A DNA stretch of 64,000 bases from UBA1450 sp964452355 (GTDB taxonomy: Bacteria; Patescibacteriota; Microgenomatia; UBA1406; GWC2-37-13). The stretch spans positions 157,660-221,659 of the forward strand of contig CAYVKV010000001.1 in the NCBI GenBank assembly GCA_964452355.1, in the 5' to 3' direction. This document shows, one piece after another, positions 63,501 to 64,000 of the stretch. The notes below the pieces were generated by a model, which worked only from the letters and a program-made list of their open reading frames with translations, searched no databases and had not been told where the DNA came from. How positions within the stretch are numbered: position 1 is the stretch's first letter; each line of letters starts with the position of its first letter. A program made the position numbers and the translations under genes.

Positions 63501-64000
63501 GGGGATCGGGACGGCGACACCGAGATACACATTCGATGTTAACGGATCGATGGGTGCAATGACTAGTATCTATGCAGGAAGTCAAAATGTGTTCCAAGGT
63601 ACACTTGCTGCGTATGGATCTGCAACTGGTCAAGTAGCGGGAGGACAACTCCATATTTACACCGCAGACGACTATAATACCACAATAAGTCGATATACTT
63701 CGGTCGCTATGGCTGATGATTTGTGGATAGGTAGATTTATCGGCACTTACTACGGTGATATTGTAATTGATTCTTCTGGACTCATCGGAATTGGAATAAC
63801 TACTCCATCTGCAAAACTGCATGTAGGAGTCGGCTCGACAGCAACTGTCGGTCAAAAGATAACTCTTGCATCTGGAGCAACAGCAAATGCATTTGAAGTA
63901 AATTCTTCAACTGGAGTAGGGGGGGACAAGTTTGTGATCTTAGCAAATGGAAATGTAGGAATAGGTACCACTGGTCCTGGTGCCTTTAAACTCAATGTTA
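57517..64000 (+). CDS. Giant MerR-HTH / transmembrane / repeat surface protein (3' truncated by window)
   Basis: The frame is open from ATG 57517 to the window end, 2161 codons with no stop. Residues about 10-55 are a MerR-type helix-turn-helix (LSPKQFAERVGVSPSTVRRW, then NASGYRLFSEADI). One membrane helix lies at about 96-113 (VTFGILFFFLLLGGLSS). The remainder, outside, is Gly/Thr/Ser-rich beta repeats with about 13 copies of (N)VGIGTTAP, as in trimeric-adhesin-like or tail-fibre proteins. At 62150-63125 seven 46-residue units with DPTGRFAYVTN form a YVTN beta-propeller. A stretch near 60.28-60.42 kb recurs at 63.83-63.97 kb. DNA binding joined to a giant surface part is very unusual. Confidence 0.85.
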   Translation, partial: MSESSLKHHLSPKQFAERVGVSPSTVRRWEREKIITSVRNASGYRLFSEADITTAKEHRNSLAQEKISRGQSQVVTKREADMLGLAGTRIPLLKRHAVTFGILFFFLLLGGLSSKGWMQTKISEIQNASDTARINQFLGGDSYVRRSAEIDVLAAESENLARRIVSSIPWEFSKNSFGPSIRVIGNSVFEGDIDAIDSNLNLGSGLLTASNVIYSIAAGDGITISGGQNPTISLENSGVSSFEDLTGAVDIVAGSNITISTDGNEITINSSYTNTTYTAGTDVDLVGGAFTLEPVIDSVTAINFPAGATITGTDTAIDLSSFDVASTGATVIGNTLDVSGSITIDSGSSLFLGTIGIGHTGVSRTTSGAYLVGVYDEFDNSNALNVQDVIDDIDSTLTTYAAGAITGIGDVSSGNAFATGGTQGTSLYFYDADGEGQLTVGNLTGGRTYTLPDASGTFAFGTGAANYVPLWSSTNNLTTASIYETSNNVGVGGTSPDVRPTLYVGANGNVGIGTTAPTYTLDVLGSYPTARIKGNTNAALDLVSNTGYSGPYLNFQNGSTQSWGIFNDGTTPGNLRIDSATGTRFVLTQAGALSSIASISLSGAISGGTTYSGSGNITSTAGLLSVGGAGNNYFAGNVGIGTTAPVSKLQVVGGPVTFGAYPDAIDTARDIANFYINNASNAGIVRFYNSGAGQGMQARFIAGLDGTSQTMFTDSSNWIGSVAVTGNNSAPNNNSMQFRLRGASDTNNEAGLTAAAKLTILGSGNVGIGTTAPNAKLSIAGDVFPTTTDSHDLGSGTYEWQELFLSGNLDLGTNTITDGTFTGNWGFSSGNLSSIGTISSGAITSTGSSSFANLATSGVLTLADGTFAAPALTFTGDTNTGLYRIGTDKIGLITGGSATQGITIDATGKVGIGTTTPTALLHLGIGSTATVGQKITLASGATANAFEVNSSSGVGGDKFAILANGNVGIGTTAPSALLSIGSGTSYFTYHGNLITAIDGSIASPVVTGSNTAEFTRYNDLTVSDCAGNPYDENCNTAISAMNYGASTSEVMSTGIYGFAYTTSTVSGIDAFGVIGRGIVDGSGGGIGGGGYFEGRRSTATGKANGVEIRVKNSTTTNCAYSKTAFSDCIALWLTSDGTDGAYVSSAIQVDDQTSQFLYGIGFNPGSVRDVTFYDNSSSTNSIYIDGTHDYAFVSTPSAGNVGIGTTAPSNLLHIQKDQNAPTVLEVDNLTSGTAAAAGIVFNVNSAQSSAGSLALYDNAYTGLSNWQDSLVLAASANASGGLVLFGTNDVSIQTTAGTDAVTVKAGNVGIGTTAPSGAFVVNSGVSLLNTNTALTGSLGLGQVQVDKTSNGTMLLNRTSADVGGSTIEFLKRRTDWGILTDGDRLGTLGFSGADSVDAANAAQIYAEVDGTPGSNDMPGRIIFATSPDGSATVLPRMTIKNDGNVGIGTTAPGAKLEVKTGAIRLSDGYQLEWGDGSSMIYGDGSSDYIRLRTAGSDRLSINSGGNVGIGTTVPGNKLEIVGGLSATGINGFISSPYRIASPIGLMGAGTGALTSVGTTATGTNPERVAVDPTGRFAYVINMTPTTVQAYTIDQSTGALGVGSSATTGTSPHGVAVDPTGRFAYVTNNGSGTVQAYTINQSTGALTSVGTTATGQYPEGVAVDPTGRFAYVTNFGPDTVQAYTINQSTGALTSVGTTATGASPWGVAVDPTGRFAYVANAGAGVATVQAYTINQSTGALTSVGTTATGTSPRAVAVDPTGRFAYVTNNGSATVQAYTINQSTGALTSVGTTATGTSPWDVAVDPTGRFAYVINISPTTVQTYTINQSTGALTSVGTTATGTNPRGVAVDPTGRFAYVANNDSTTVQAYTINNFSAGAGYFAGNVGIGTTDPGAYKLNIAGSGYFSSTLNLGAGLTVTGAANFASTIQAASIGAGTDNSVVILDASGYLKTDEIDAKAWGTAIVDASAGTTNYLPKWTSGGETIGNSLIFDNGTNVGIGTATPRYTFDVNGSMGAMTSIYAGSQNVFQGTLAAYGSATGQVAGGQLHIYTADDYNTTISRYTSVAMADDLWIGRFIGTYYGDIVIDSSGLIGIGITTPSAKLHVGVGSTATVGQKITLASGATANAFEVNSSTGVGGDKFVILANGNVGIGTTGPGAFKLNV
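62150..63125 (+). repeat. Seven near-identical 138-bp units encoding a YVTN propeller
   Basis: Units recur every 138 or 141 bp (for example GCACTGACGTCTGTTGG starting near 62449, 62587, 62728, 62866 and 63004). Each encodes GALTSVGTTATG, VAVDPTGRFAYV and VQAYTINQST segments. Seven units match a seven-bladed propeller. The high DNA identity between units points to recent duplication or gene conversion. Confidence 0.85.

Noticed and set aside
58344..63855. Several minus-strand frames opposite the giant gene
   Set aside because: They are mirror frames of the Gly/Thr/Ala repeats and are interrupted, while the plus frame is open for 6.5 kb.

Overview
This 64 kb window looks like part of a chromosome from an uncultivated bacterium of the Candidate Phyla Radiation (Patescibacteria), most likely in or near Microgenomates. 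That placement is inferred from gene style: small compact genes, reduced central metabolism, many secreted proteins with Pro/Thr linkers, dockerin/cohesin and VGIGTT-type repeat proteins, moderate-to-low GC, and a 10-N scaffold gap (3637-3646) typical of a metagenome assembly. TGA, TAA and TAG all end well-conserved genes, so the standard bacterial code applies.

Layout. 1-5.1 kb: the 3' part of an ATP-citrate lyase, then secreted modular proteins (cohesin/dockerin, discoidin-like, Cys-rich), broken by the scaffold gap. 5.2-19.5 kb: tgt, an HExxH protein, a RelE-type toxin-antitoxin pair, an Rpe-like epimerase, an M20 peptidase, purA, gpmI, a HAD phosphatase divergent from a PfkB kinase, FN3 and cohesin surface proteins, and enolase. 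19.6-31.3 kb: a gene split by an in-frame TAG, a histidine-phosphatase/APH-kinase fusion overlapping a NadM-like adenylyltransferase, a Kef antiporter, a PP2C-like protein, a class A PBP and a winged-helix regulator. 31.5-33.3 kb: a cassette of three membrane-protein genes with strong Shine-Dalgarno sites, bounded by about 28-bp imperfect terminal inverted repeats. 33.3-41.7 kb: TrmB-type regulators, dprA, rpiB, tatD, a glycosyltransferase, thyA and dut. 41.7-43.15 kb: an AT-rich non-coding stretch with three perfect DnaA boxes, a candidate replication origin. 43.15-51.6 kb: fmt, a 6S-like RNA, rho, a CsoR-like gene, trxB, gdhA, a LysM/M23 peptidase and a PaaX-like regulator. 52-64 kb: cell-surface genes, ending in a giant ORF that joins a MerR-type DNA-binding domain, one membrane segment and more than 2000 residues of repeat-rich extracellular sequence, including a seven-unit YVTN propeller. 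It runs off the window.

Expression signals are distinctive. At least a dozen genes have a near-consensus -10 hexamer (TATAAT, TACAAT, TATGAT) only 5-8 nt before the start codon and no Shine-Dalgarno site, which predicts leaderless mRNAs. The inverted-repeat cassette and its neighbour at 33.7 kb instead carry textbook Shine-Dalgarno sites, supporting foreign origin. A 61-62 bp dispersed repeat with a partly palindromic core occurs twice, once in frame inside the M20 peptidase gene.

The metabolic genes cover lower glycolysis (gpmI, eno), pentose phosphates (rpe-like, rpiB), nucleotides (purA, thyA, dut), redox and nitrogen (trxB, gdhA) and possibly NAD synthesis (NadM-like). A large share of the coding capacity goes to envelope and surface proteins.
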